In this document: positions 1-8,202 of the stretch, in pieces
How positions within the stretch are numbered: the stretch's first letter is position 1
Layout: every line of letters begins with the position of its first letter
NCBI GenBank assembly: GCA_964019415.1
Contig: OZ025881.1
Coordinates: forward strand, 4,187,121 to 4,251,120
Source of the DNA: Ianthella basta
Taxonomy: Eukaryota > Porifera > Demospongiae > Verongiida > Ianthellidae
DNA: 64,000 nt
Direction of reading: 5' to 3'
Notes under the pieces: generated by a model
The model's database searches: none
The model's input: the letters and a program-made list of their open reading frames with translations, nothing else
Told to the model about the DNA's origin: nothing
Made by a program: the position numbers and the translations under genes

Positions 1-20
1 GGAGCTGACTGCTGAGTAGC

Positions 21-122
21 TGGCTCTGGCACTAGTGTCGACTGCTCTGGCTCTGTCACTGGTGTCTACTGCTCTGGCTCTGTCACTGGTGTTGACTGCT
101 CTGGCTCTGTCACTGGCAGCTC
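21..122. repeat. 27-bp minisatellite, about 4 units
   Basis: Four consecutive units of the form TCTGGCTCTGTCACTGGTGT plus a short tail (TCTACTGC or TTGACTGC) repeat every 27 bp; the first and last units are diverged. The unit is a multiple of three but no convincing protein runs through it. Confidence 0.8.
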
Positions 123-196
123 AGTCAGCAGGCTGACCGGTCGATGGTTTGTGGGTGTCTTCTTCCTCCACTTCCTCTGTTACAGGAGGTGGCAGT

Positions 197-460
197 GTGA
201 GCACCTCAGGGGTGCTTGGCCTGCTACTGCTGCTGAGTAGCCTCGAACGAGGTGCCTGGACAAGTAGGATGGCTGTCTCAGGGATGCTTGGCCTGCTACT
301 GCTCTGTACCCTTGATCAAGCTGTCTGGGCAAGTGGAGTGGTTGCCTCGGGTGCTTGGCCTGCTGCTGCTGCATACCCTCAATCAAGCTGCCTGGGCAAG
401 TGGAGTAGTTGCCTCAGGAGTGCTTGGCCTGCTGCTGCTCCATACCCTAGAGAGAGATGG
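197..460. repeat. about 69-bp tandem repeat, 4 units
   Basis: The core GTGCTTGGCCTGCTRCTGCT recurs at about 212, 283, 351 and 420, a spacing of 68-71 bp (23 codons). It lies just downstream, on the minus strand, of the Myb/SANT-like remnant and in that direction would encode a Gln/Pro/Leu-rich repeat. It may be the tandemly expanded tail of that protein, or a non-coding minisatellite. Confidence 0.7.
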
Positions 461-872
461 CGGCACAACTGGAGTGGATGACTCACCACTGCAGTTGGCT
501 GGGCTTTGCGAGGAGCCAATTTCCACAAGATGCGGAGGGTTGACATTTGTCCTGCTTCCCAGTACTCGGTATATCTGGGTGAAGAAACGAAAATTTGATT
601 GTGTGATTTCTTCATCCGACTTCACGCCTGCTCTACTTCGCCTCTGCTTGTCGACGACTTCCTTAATTTCCATAATTTTTCTTCAGTGCTTTCAGCTTGT
701 CGCGGCACTGCTATATATTGCGCTGGAATCCGCGGTCCACCAGCTCGCTCACGATTCATTTGTACATGTGCTCGTTCCTGTAAGCCCCCTCTAGCTTCGC
801 CTGAATAGTTCCGTCTGACCAAATGTCGAGAAGTGCCAGTACTTCTTCATCAGACCAAGTCTGACAGCACAT
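383..872 (-). pseudogene. Myb/SANT-like (trihelix) DNA-binding domain remnant
   Basis: Reading down from an ATG at 872 the minus strand gives MCCQTWSDEEVLALLDIWSD, followed by GTIQAKLEGAYRNEHMYK and then, past stops, a segment with GFQRN and CRDKLKALKK. This is the pattern of Myb/SANT-like (Myb_DNA-bind_4) domains: a TWS-E-E--ALL--W start, conserved Trp residues and the QCRDK-K-LK helix. Such proteins are the DNA-binding partners of PIF/Harbinger transposases and also occur as host regulators. The frame is broken by a TGA at 756-758, a later TAG and a frameshift near 690, after which another frame continues with EVVDKQRRS and a Ser/Pro-rich tail. I infer a dead transposon-derived or host paralogue; no Harbinger nuclease is visible nearby. 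Confidence 0.6.
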
Positions 873-884
873 CGCTATGTTTAA

Positions 885-1045
885 CACATTTGTAACCTGG
901 ATACATGTGGGTCGAACCCACCTCGCAAGCAGGGTTAGAACCCAGATGATAACCCGGATTTATCCAGGCTCGACCCAGATTTGACCCCAAATGTGAACGC
1001 AATAACCCAGGTTAAGCAGTCCGTGTGAAAGGGGTGACACATGCA
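885..1045. repeat. GGGTT/AACCC-rich repeat, possible Harbinger-type terminus
   Basis: Many AACCC/GGGTT words on both strands, ending in a CACACGGACTGC-like motif when read on the minus strand. This looks like the subterminal part of a non-autonomous DNA transposon, and its position next to the Myb/SANT-like remnant fits a Harbinger origin. No matching second end or target duplication was found. Confidence 0.3.
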
Positions 1046-1269
1046 ACTCACCACTGAACTTTGAACCCACTATATATACTAGGCAGATGATAATCATCAG
1101 TGGGGCGAGCCTGAGCAAGGAATAAACCAATAACATTGCACACACTCAGCAGACTGCAGAGATTATAGCTGCAAGCCAGGTAATGCCTCACAGCAAGTGA
1201 TACATTGCGCCACCTCGAGTTAGGTGTCTATGGAAGGCACACATTTTGCACATTTTGTGACGAACCACA

Positions 1270-1625
1270 GGCTGTTCAAGCAGTGAAGGTTGCGGCTGCA
1301 CGTGACATTGTGCTCTATGCCTTTCTCTGTCACGATCTATTCATGCTTCTGTCTCTGCAACAGTTTCAGCAGCACGTCGTTCGGTCTGGGCAGCACTTAT
1401 TTGCAGCAGTCGGACCTGTCTCTGGTCTGCACTTTCTGCAGAGCATCGTGCCCTCTGGGTAGCACTTAACTGCTGCAGGCAGGCCTGTGTCGCATCAGCA
1501 GTTGCGTTGGCCACTCGGATAACGCGCCTGGCCCTGTCCCGTTCTCTTTGCACTTTCAACCGTTCTTCTCTGCATTCAGGTGTTTCGGAGGCACGTTTGT
1601 CTCTTTCCCGCTCTCACCTCCACCG
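1270..1625 (-). pseudogene. Arg/Glu/Ala-rich coiled-coil remnant, possibly Helitron-type N-terminal repeats
   Basis: The minus strand encodes repeating blocks of the kind RERDRARR, TQACLQQLSATQRAR and AESADQRQVRLLQ, ending in TERRAAETVAETEA. Imperfect repeats about 20-23 residues long with R-x-R-L and AE-T words resemble the N-terminal repeats I associate with proteins of animal Helitron-like elements. The ORF is short, no Rep or helicase domain follows, and a stop separates it from a further R/E-rich stretch. The call rests on composition only; a generic coiled coil is equally possible. Confidence 0.3.
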
Positions 1626-1629
1626 TAGG

Positions 1630-2029
1630 TGCTCCGCATGGGCTGGATCCGTGCCGTCATCCCTGAAACGTGCACTGTGCACTGTACACTGTGCAGTATG
1701 TAGGGTATGTATAATTGTTTGTACATGCACGATAGTGCAACCACAATGTTCGTGAAGGCAAAAGCGGCTAGTACAAATGCGATTTGCAAATAGAACTATA
1801 CGGTAAGACGTACGAGGACAGACAAAGTCGCCGTTGATCTCCTAACTGTGGGACTCGCTCAGGCTCACCCCAATAATTATTATGAAGATATAGTATAAGG
1901 TCGAAGTTCAAAGGTTGAATGACATACACAACAGCTATTTTGCGAAACCCTGTACCACCATACTTTGATATACAGTGTTACCAGTATACTGCCAAGCTTA
2001 TCATATAGTGTAATAAGCATTTTCCTTTA
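1630..2029. other. no gene recognised
   Basis: AT-rich DNA with a short GTGCACTGTGCACTG-type tandem near 1672-1700. The 5' exons of the downstream COX4 gene could lie in or beyond this stretch, but I could not identify one. Confidence 0.3.
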
Positions 2030-2185
2030 AAATTTAAAGGGATTTAGGAATGGCCAGCATAAAAGTATAGAAACACGCAGCAGTAACAGTAACATGGACC
2101 CAAATGTCAAGCTAGCTAGTTTCGTATGTAGCTATCTACAAGGAAATTAGGAATGCAGAGTGAACTCCATAGAGCCAAGCATCTA
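2030..2185. repeat. short dispersed repeat with GGATTTAGGAATGGCC end (MITE-like)
   Basis: Starts with GGGATTTAGGAATGGCCAGC and contains CAAGGAAATTAGGAATGCAG near 2140. The same two end motifs, the second in opposite orientation, bound related copies at about 54680-54800 and 61930-62045. The ends form an imperfect inverted repeat (GGRATTTAGGAATG / CATTCCTAATTTCC), so this is probably a small non-autonomous transposon. Confidence 0.5.
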
Positions 2186-2359
2186 AAAGATAACCAGCAA
2201 TCAAATGTGTGCAAAAACTGTGTGCAATATTTTATTGCATAGTAAATCAGCTTCCACCATGAAACACCCATGCAGTGTGCAAATGGAGCTGCTTGTGCAG
2301 TAAATGCAGTAATGCAAAACCATGTAGTTACTATGTGTGGATCTTCTTGCATTTTGCAG

Positions 2360-2786
2360 TGTATAATGCAAGCTTCAACAATACCTTTGCTGGAATGAGA
2401 GCCCCTACTGGTGAATGGAAATCAGTATTTGGAGGTGTTGGTGTTGGCATTGGAGCTGCCATGATTTTCTTCTATGTTCTGAGGGAATATGGTAAGTAAG
2501 CCATGCATCTTGTATTGTAAGTGAATTGAGGAATGAAGAGGAAGATTGTTTCTGTGTTTTCACACTATTTATACTGGAAATGGGTGATTCTCTCCTAGAC
2601 AGCAATGTGTTATTCATATTGTTTATCAGTCCAAGTGAATACCATGTTGTTACCTGTTTTTCTCCAGTTGCTCCACCAAGACCACACACTATAACTCCTG
2701 AGTGGGAAGCTTCCACAAGAGAGAAGTTGCTGAAGCAGAAAGCGAATCCCATTGAGGGTATAGGGTCTAGGCACCGTAGCACTTAG
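2360..2786 (+). CDS. COX4: cytochrome c oxidase subunit IV, last two exons (partial)
   Basis: Exon 2360-2491 begins after a TTTTGCAG acceptor and encodes VYNASFNNTFAGM, RAPTGEWKSVFGGVGVG and the hydrophobic AAMIFFYVLREYG. A GTAAGTAAG donor opens an intron (2492-2667) that ends in TTTTTCTCCAG, and exon 2668-2786 encodes PHTITPEWEASTREKLLKQK, then ANPIEGIGSRHRST and a TAG stop. This matches the C-terminal half of COX IV: F-x-T-F-A-E-M and N-E-W-K before the single transmembrane helix, then W (E/V)-x-x-x-x-x-x-x-L-x-x-K-x-N-P-I-x-G on the intermembrane side. COX IV is a nuclear-encoded structural and regulatory subunit of complex IV in the inner mitochondrial membrane. Both exon junctions are in phase. 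The targeting peptide and N-terminal exons were not found and must lie upstream, perhaps outside the window. No lesion is visible, so the gene is probably functional. Confidence 0.88.
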
Positions 2787-3240
2787 CAAGTGAGGCTTCA
2801 GTTGTTGCAGCATTTGCTGCTGTACTGTATCACTAAGTCAACTTCGTAGCTGTGTGTTTATTCCAGTGAGAAGCTAATTCCTGCTCTGTAAGTCTCTGAA
2901 CCTGTAAGGTGTGATATACCTATAGTTAATGTAAGCAGTTACAAGGACATAAGTCAAGGTACATAAACTTTATATATGTCAGCAGTTACATTTAAAATGA
3001 TATATACAGAAATAACAGAATGGCATAGTATAATTACGTATAAAACACCAGCAGCAATGGTTGTTGAATGTGGATACACAGCTAACACATGTGTAAAGTA
3101 TAGGGGAAATGGTTCTACTGTCATTGTTATACGTAACCAATTGTCATTAATAAAAAAGCATACAAGTGTTTACAGCGAACATGTAATAGCCTCACGGAAT
3201 GACAATGAAATAAATTAATCTTACTATATATAATTCACCG
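2787..3240 (+). other. probable COX4 3' UTR and flank
   Basis: AT-rich sequence after the COX4 stop. AATAAA words occur at about 3148 and 3207; either could be the polyadenylation signal. No other gene is seen. Confidence 0.45.
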
Positions 3241-3319
3241 AGTTTCCAGATTTACGGTTTGTTTGTTACCTCATAAAATCGGCGCCTTGCAGGGAATCGG
3301 CTCGAGACGCTCCGTGTCA

Positions 3320-3612
3320 GTTGAGGGACTCGGGGGCCAGGTTCTTAGAGGGGTGCCGTTCGCCTAGCTGCCTTGCAGCCGAATAGCGAGATGTCCTTCG
3401 TCCGTGCTCCGCGGGCCGACACGCCATTCTTACAATTATCAACCGCCCCTTCCAATACCAGCCATTGGCGAACTTGATGCGAGCCATGCCGGTTAAGGGA
3501 GTGGGGGACGCGAGCTTAGTGGGGTGCCGACCACCTAGCTGCCCTGCAGCCGAAGAGCGCGCTTCCTTTTTTCGGCGAGCCGAGACGCCGTTTTCGACCA
3601 CTCTTGCAGCCC
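3320..3612. repeat. GC-rich tandem duplication, about 172-bp unit, 2 diverged copies
   Basis: A block running from a GGGGTGCCG word through CCTAGCTGCC, TGCAGCCGAA and a GAGACGCC/GACACGCC motif to a run of Cs occurs twice (starting near 3320 and 3493). The GC content contrasts sharply with the flanks. It is not an rRNA or tRNA I recognise. Confidence 0.6.
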
Positions 3613-3623
3613 CCCTTGACAAC

Positions 3624-3673
3624 GTACAGTATTAGTCAGGCGTCGCGCGTGACGCCTGACCAGTACAGTATTA
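3624..3673. repeat. perfect hairpin flanked by 11-bp direct repeats
   Basis: GTCAGGCGTC (3635-3644) and GACGCCTGAC (3651-3660) form perfect 10-bp arms around a GCGCGT loop. The hairpin is flanked by GTACAGTATTA at 3624-3634 and 3663-3673, like a target duplication around a 28-base insertion. Confidence 0.75.
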
Positions 3674-4197
3674 TATTCCGCCACAAGAATGTGACGTCAC
3701 TTCCTGTTGGCGTCGATTTAGCCAAGCGTGGGAAGTCCACAACATGATGGCATTCACTTGACAATATAGTGTATAAAGAGGTTCTTTAAAGACACAGTTG
3801 CATACAATACTTGCAAATCAACTGTTTTGAGGCCTGAACTGTTTCTGTATGAATATTAAAATTTCCATTTCTAATACTAAAAATGCTCCCTCCTGCATAC
3901 TCACATGCCATGCACACATGACGTTGCAGATACCAGCATACTGCCCAGCTGACATTAACACACCATCACACAACATGCTGGTGTCGGCAGACAGGCGCTG
4001 GCATGCCGTTGTCGACACACCGGAGCGTGGAAGCTCGCCGAAGGCGGGCTTTCCTGCTAGTGAGATAAATTTGTGAATAATGGGATATTATAATAACCAT
4101 AATTATGTGAATTAATGATGATTGAATTGCTAGCATTTGTGGGCACACTTGTGTGTGCTGCATGCAAACTTAAAATCAAGATGAAGGTCACATCATG
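3674..4197. other. no gene; short fragment of the TTCG-hairpin repeat on the minus strand
   Basis: Nothing coding is supported. At 4031-4060 the minus strand reads CTAGCAGGAAAGCCCGCC then TTCGGCGAGC, which is the start of the repeat family found complete at 24127-24508. Confidence 0.4.
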
Positions 4198-4462
4198 GCT
4201 AAACTGGGGATGTGCCCATCACTGCAGCAGCATTGCTCCTCTGAACAGCCACTGAGATCCTTTGGTGAAGGTAGTGGCATGAAAAAGGCTCTCCCGACTC
4301 CTCCATGATGCTGAGTCGGCAAAGCTCCGCAAGGAATGTGTACACTTCTGGCCCAAAGACTCCAGTAATGTCAATTGCCACAGGGACAAAGTGGTGTGTG
4401 GCAGCAAGGGCCTACTTTGCAACTTTCCAACATTCTGCTTGACTTGCCACAGCACCTGCATC
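4198..4462 (-). pseudogene. C-terminal tail of a non-LTR reverse-transcriptase polyprotein
   Basis: The minus strand reads HHFVPVAIDITGVFGPEV, a helix with FLAELCRL, GEPFSCHYLHQRISVAVQ, RSNAAAVMGTS and a natural stop. This pattern (P-V-A-x-x-x-x-G-x-x-G-P-E, then L-x-Q-R-x-S-x-A-x-Q-R-x-N-A-x-x-V-x-G-T) is one I recall from the extreme C-terminus of RT polyproteins in sponges and cnidarians. An in-frame TAG about 60 residues from the end and the lack of any upstream RT show a dead 5'-truncated copy. Confidence 0.5.
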
Positions 4463-4872
4463 TCTGGTGGCCAGCTGTTGATGGGAAGGCACAAAACAAG
4501 TTATGTACAGTAACTCAGTGCTTTGATACAACTTATTTTTTCGGAGAACTCTGCATTCATAAATACTCTGCATTCATAAATCTTATTAACTCCACAAGAT
4601 CTAGAATTACAATTGGATTTCTATGCAAGCATACATGCATCCATCACAATGCACAATATGGTTTCCTGCTTTAACATGGCATAGCATCTCCTTTTTGCAA
4701 TACGCATATCATAATGTATGCTATTCTAACACACAATAGTCATAAGCACATGTTGTACACATTTGTGTCCTCATACAAGGGATTGCTTATAGAATGCAGG
4801 GAGAACTCCACAGAAATGAGGTGTCATCCATTGAGTTGCTATCATTGTTTGTATGCTTGTGGGCTGACCATT
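4463..4872. other. no gene recognised
   Basis: AT-rich DNA with short unconserved ORFs and no splice-consistent exon. Confidence 0.4.
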
Positions 4873-4873
4873 C

Positions 4874-4945
4874 CTAGACTTGTTGCCGAGCCGAAAGGTG
4901 AGGCAAATAATCACGATGCGTAGTCATTCCCGTTTGTATGTATGT
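4874..4945. repeat. GCCGAGCCGAAAGGYGAGGC hairpin followed by (TATG)n, copy 1
   Basis: GCCGAGCCGAAAGGTGAGGC, then ATCACGATGCG, a short spacer and TATG repeats. The same block occurs at 7328 and 18833. It folds as a stem of two GC-rich runs separated by tandem G-A pairs, closed by a GAAA loop. Confidence 0.65.
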
Positions 4946-4964
4946 ATGTATTGTATTATGTATA

Positions 4965-6191
4965 TTCAATTCAATTCAATTCAGTGATTAAGGTGCACCA
5001 TGCCTGAAGGCACTAGGACCAGGTTTGTCCATTGTAGCACCAACACATGAGAGCATACATCAGCATAAGAGAAACAAATGTGAAGGTCAACCGTAAATCC
5101 TAAAGGTATTATACTAATAACTCAGTTAAATCTCGCATGGCACATGTAAGAGAGAAAAATAACACTTGATAGTTTCTGCATGCAAGAGGTAATATGACAG
5201 CAGCCAAGTCATCCTGGTCAAATTCATAGTGTTCTTGCACCATTGCCATCGATGGCTTTCTGTGGGTCTTCCATGTCTCACACCTCAGCAGCCAATGCTC
5301 TACATCCTCTACTTTGCCTTTTCCACACTCTGCATATTCTATCTCTCTGGCCACTCCATGCCATCTTCCTGTCTCAATTTGAAAAGCAGCCGTCCCTCCT
5401 CCCAGTTTTATCATCATCCTTCTGTCAGCTCTCTGTCTTAGCCTGCACAGTCCGACCATTCATCCAGATTGGTGATTCTCTCTAACATACTCAGCTTAGG
5501 CTTCACTTCCATCTCACGGCCCCATTCATCCCAAGTCTTCCTCCGAGCAATAGATTCCAGCATCTCTTTCACCTCTGCGTTTGACAAACCTCTCACATTC
5601 TTCATACTTTTGCCTCCCAAATTGGTTGCAACACATACTTATCTTACACAGCCAACTGCCTCTGCCAAACTTAACAGCTTCTGTAGCCACTCGCCTTGTT
5701 AAATGACCATCATATGCATCACTTGACAATACCCTGACTAAAAACAACATACCATACATTGATCGCAGCTTAGCTCGCCACCTCACTGGTAGGTCCCCCA
5801 TCTCTGCTAACAGAGAAGCTTTGTGATGTTGTGTTCCGACACCAAAGAACATTCTCAAGGCTCTCAACTGAGTTTGCTCAACCCCCTCCAGGTTTCTATT
5901 GCACCCCCAGATCTCGGCACCATACAACATAGTGGACTCCATTAGCGATGTCATCAGCTTCCTAAACGTCCCTACATTTATGTCACCTAATTCTACTCTA
6001 CATTGACTGGACCAAGCTCCCAATGCTTTCTTCCCTGCCATAGCCTTCTCTTCAACAATGTCATTTAACTCTAGATGCTCGGCAATTACACATCCCAAGT
6101 ACTTGTACTGGCTCACTACTGGAATCTCTACATTGTCAATTACATACCGCACATCTGCCCTCTCCATCTTCTCTCCCTCTGACCAAAACAT
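4965..6191 (-). mobile_element. 5'-truncated LINE (family A), copy 1
   Basis: The coding part runs from 6191 down to 5109 in two frames. It begins after the RT active site with the YKYLGCVIAEHL palm/thumb motif, then VRYVIDNVEIP-type sequence, LYGAEIWGCN, RKLMTSLMEST and LPVRWRAKLRSMYGM. After a frameshift near 5540 comes RRMMIKLGGGTAAFQIETGR and a C-terminal zinc-knuckle-like CGKGKVEDVEHWLLRC. The 3' UTR ends in an ATTCA/TTGAA repeat tail at 4965-4985. Family A recurs at 7400-8202 and 8203-10315. The copy lacks endonuclease and RT catalytic motifs and is dead. Confidence 0.75.
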
Positions 6192-6344
6192 CTAAGCTAT
6201 TCTTGTTCCCTGGCCCATCAGACGCAAGTAACGAAGTATCATCAGTGAATTAAGGACCTGGTATCACAGCTCCACAACACTCAACTCCACGAGATGCTTC
6301 CTTCAGTTCTTTCACCAGTCTCAGTTTCAGTTCTTTGTATATTT

Positions 6345-6545
6345 GTCCCAGTTAACCCGAGACACCTAGATTGTGCAATAGCCCGGTGATCTTTGCAGGT
6401 GCTCACGACAACAAAACAAAACTACTCAACACTCCACTTCATTGTTGCATGTTCAGATTGTTGTTGACACGCCCATTGCTCCAGGCAACAAGGCCAGACA
6501 TGCAACCATGCCAGTTCAAGGGAGCTTGTCTGTTAACCCACAATT
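6345..6545 (+). mobile_element. fragment matching the leader of the CR1-like LINE at 18.9 kb
   Basis: GAGACACCTAGATTG, then CAATAGCCC, GCTCACGACAACAAAAC, CTCAACACTCCACTTCAT and TTCAGATTGTTGTT appear in the same order as at 18940-19085. No RT coding follows, so only the 5' part is present. The remainder up to 6754 shows no gene. Confidence 0.5.
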
Positions 6546-6754
6546 TCACAATCTACCACTTGAACTACCCCCCATCACCACTGATCTAATTCATGTTGTT
6601 GAACATTCTTATAACTTATAAAGTTGTACAACTTACAATCTATAGAGTTATATTGATACTTGCACTGTATACGTACACATGCAGTGCATGCAAGCTGATC
6701 TATTGATGGTGATATAATGAGATATGTTATTGTGGATGCACAAGAAGTTGATGC

Positions 6755-7252
6755 TTAGTGTGTGCTAGCACAGCGACACACCTCTAGTGGCCATCTTCCA
6801 TTAATGGCTACTAGGTACTTTACCCACGAGAATTTGATGCTAGTAATTTTCTCCTGTTCCAGTGCAAGGTGCACATGGTCAACTGCTTCCTTCACAATGT
6901 AGCCTGTCCTGTGCCACTCCCCCTCAACCTTACACTTGAAAGCAATTGCCTCGGAGTCATGCTGATTCTCTGATTTTGGAACAATCATGACTAGAATGGA
7001 TTTGCCCTTTTCCAGACACTGGCTTACCTCACTTAAGATGTGCTGTGTATTGGGATCATGAGTTGTTCCAATGCACTTGAAGGTTATCACATGCTGTTGT
7101 GATGATGAAACAGCATCAGCTGCTTCTTGCTCAGAACCAGACTCTGCAGCTGATTCCAAATCACTTGGAATGTGAGAGTTGGAGTCATCTACTACCTGGT
7201 CTTCAGCAGATGAGGCATGATCACTGTCCAACACATCCATGCCCAATCCCAT
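6755..7252 (-). CDS. HIRAN-like domain protein (165 aa), probably transposon-associated
   Basis: Open frame of 165 codons with no internal stop. Residues about 1-50 are acidic and Ser-rich and probably disordered. Residues about 55-155 contain ITFKCIGTTHDPNTQHIL, a central VPKSENQHDSEAIAFKC, then EWHRTGYIVKEAVDHVHLAL and IKFSWVKYLVAING. This resembles the HIRAN-type pattern: a strand, E-x-x-N-x-x-D-x-x-A-I-x-x, a G-Y-V/I segment and a final W-V-K-Y strand. Related proteins are common in sponge and cnidarian genomes, often next to transposon genes. HIRAN domains bind DNA ends in helicases such as HLTF; function here is inferred only. It could be a single exon of a longer gene or a fragment preserved by chance. 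Confidence 0.5.
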   Translation of the reverse strand: MGLGMDVLDSDHASSAEDQVVDDSNSHIPSDLESAAESGSEQEAADAVSSSQQHVITFKCIGTTHDPNTQHILSEVSQCLEKGKSILVMIVPKSENQHDSEAIAFKCKVEGEWHRTGYIVKEAVDHVHLALEQEKITSIKFSWVKYLVAINGRWPLEVCRCASTH

Positions 7253-7327
7253 ATAACAAAGACTCCCTCAGGAAAGAGGGTCAATCCAGCGGTATTAACG
7301 CGGATGCTAAACTCCTCCTCCTGTAAT

Positions 7328-7400
7328 TGCCGAGCCGAAAGGCGAGGCAAGTAATCGTGATGCATTGTTGTCCCCGTTTGTATAAAAATATGTATGTATA
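7328..7400. repeat. GCCGAGCCGAAAGGCGAGGC hairpin with (TATG)n, copy 2
   Basis: Exact GCCGAGCCGAAAGGCGAGGC near 7330, then AAGTAATCGTGATGC and GTATGTATAT, directly abutting the 3' tail of the next LINE. Confidence 0.7.
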
Positions 7401-8202
7401 TTCAATTCAATTCAATTATTATTAACGTGCACCATGCCACATGGTGGCACTAGGACTCACTGTGGTCCAATGTAGCACATACAAACATAAGAAACATCAC
7501 GTAGATAGTTAGTTGATGAGTAAATCAGGATATCTGTGCCATAGCTAATGGGAAAAAGCATTGTGCCATTGTGACTACAACAGGAGTGAGAAAGAGATGA
7601 GAACAACACATAGAGTCTTACTTAAAACTTGCCAAACCGAGCATACCACATTAACATAATAGTGGACAAAATGTTGTAGTTCCTACAAGCAAGGGACAAT
7701 AGGTGAGCTGTGCCTTCTGCATCTTCTGTGTGTGACCGGACTTCAGGTAACAATGGCTGTCAATGGCTGTTCCATATTGGACATCTCAGAAGCCAATGCG
7801 TCACATCTTCCACTTCATTTCTGGTACACTCCTTGCACAGCCTATCCTCTCTCTTCACTCCTTGCCACCTGCTTGTCTCCACCTGAAAGCCACTGTGCCT
7901 CCCCTTAGCTTCAGCAATACCCTCCTGTCCCTCTTTGCCTTCACATCTGCACATAAAGACTCCTCACCACACTCGACAATCCTCCTCAACATTGACAACT
8001 TCGGTTTCATCTCCAAATCCTTGCTCCATTCTGCCCTCACTCTCCGCCATGCAACACTCTCCAGCATTCCTTTCAACTCCACCTCTGACATATTTTGTAC
8101 CTGCTCAGCACCCACCTCCTGCCAACCAAATTTCCTACAACAATTCAGCATCTTCTGCATCCAGCTGCCCTTGCCATATTTCACTGCCTCCACTGCCATT
8201 GG
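7400..8202 (-). mobile_element. 5'-truncated LINE (family A), copy 2
   Basis: The minus strand encodes the C-terminal region only: AVKYGKGSWMQKMLNCCRKF, MSEVELKGMLESVAWRRV, KPKLSMLRRIVECG, RRVLLKLRGGTVAF, then a frameshift into GRHSGFQVETSRWQGVKRED and the zinc-knuckle-like CKECTRNEVEDVTHWLLRC. The 3' UTR carries the same GGTGCAC-TTAA words as copy 1 and ends in TAATAATTGAATTGAATT near 7410. It stops abruptly at 8202, where copy 3 begins in the opposite orientation. Confidence 0.72.

Noticed and set aside
3320-3612. rRNA or snRNA gene cluster
   Set aside because: GC-rich tandem units, but no recognisable rRNA, 5S or U-snRNA signature.
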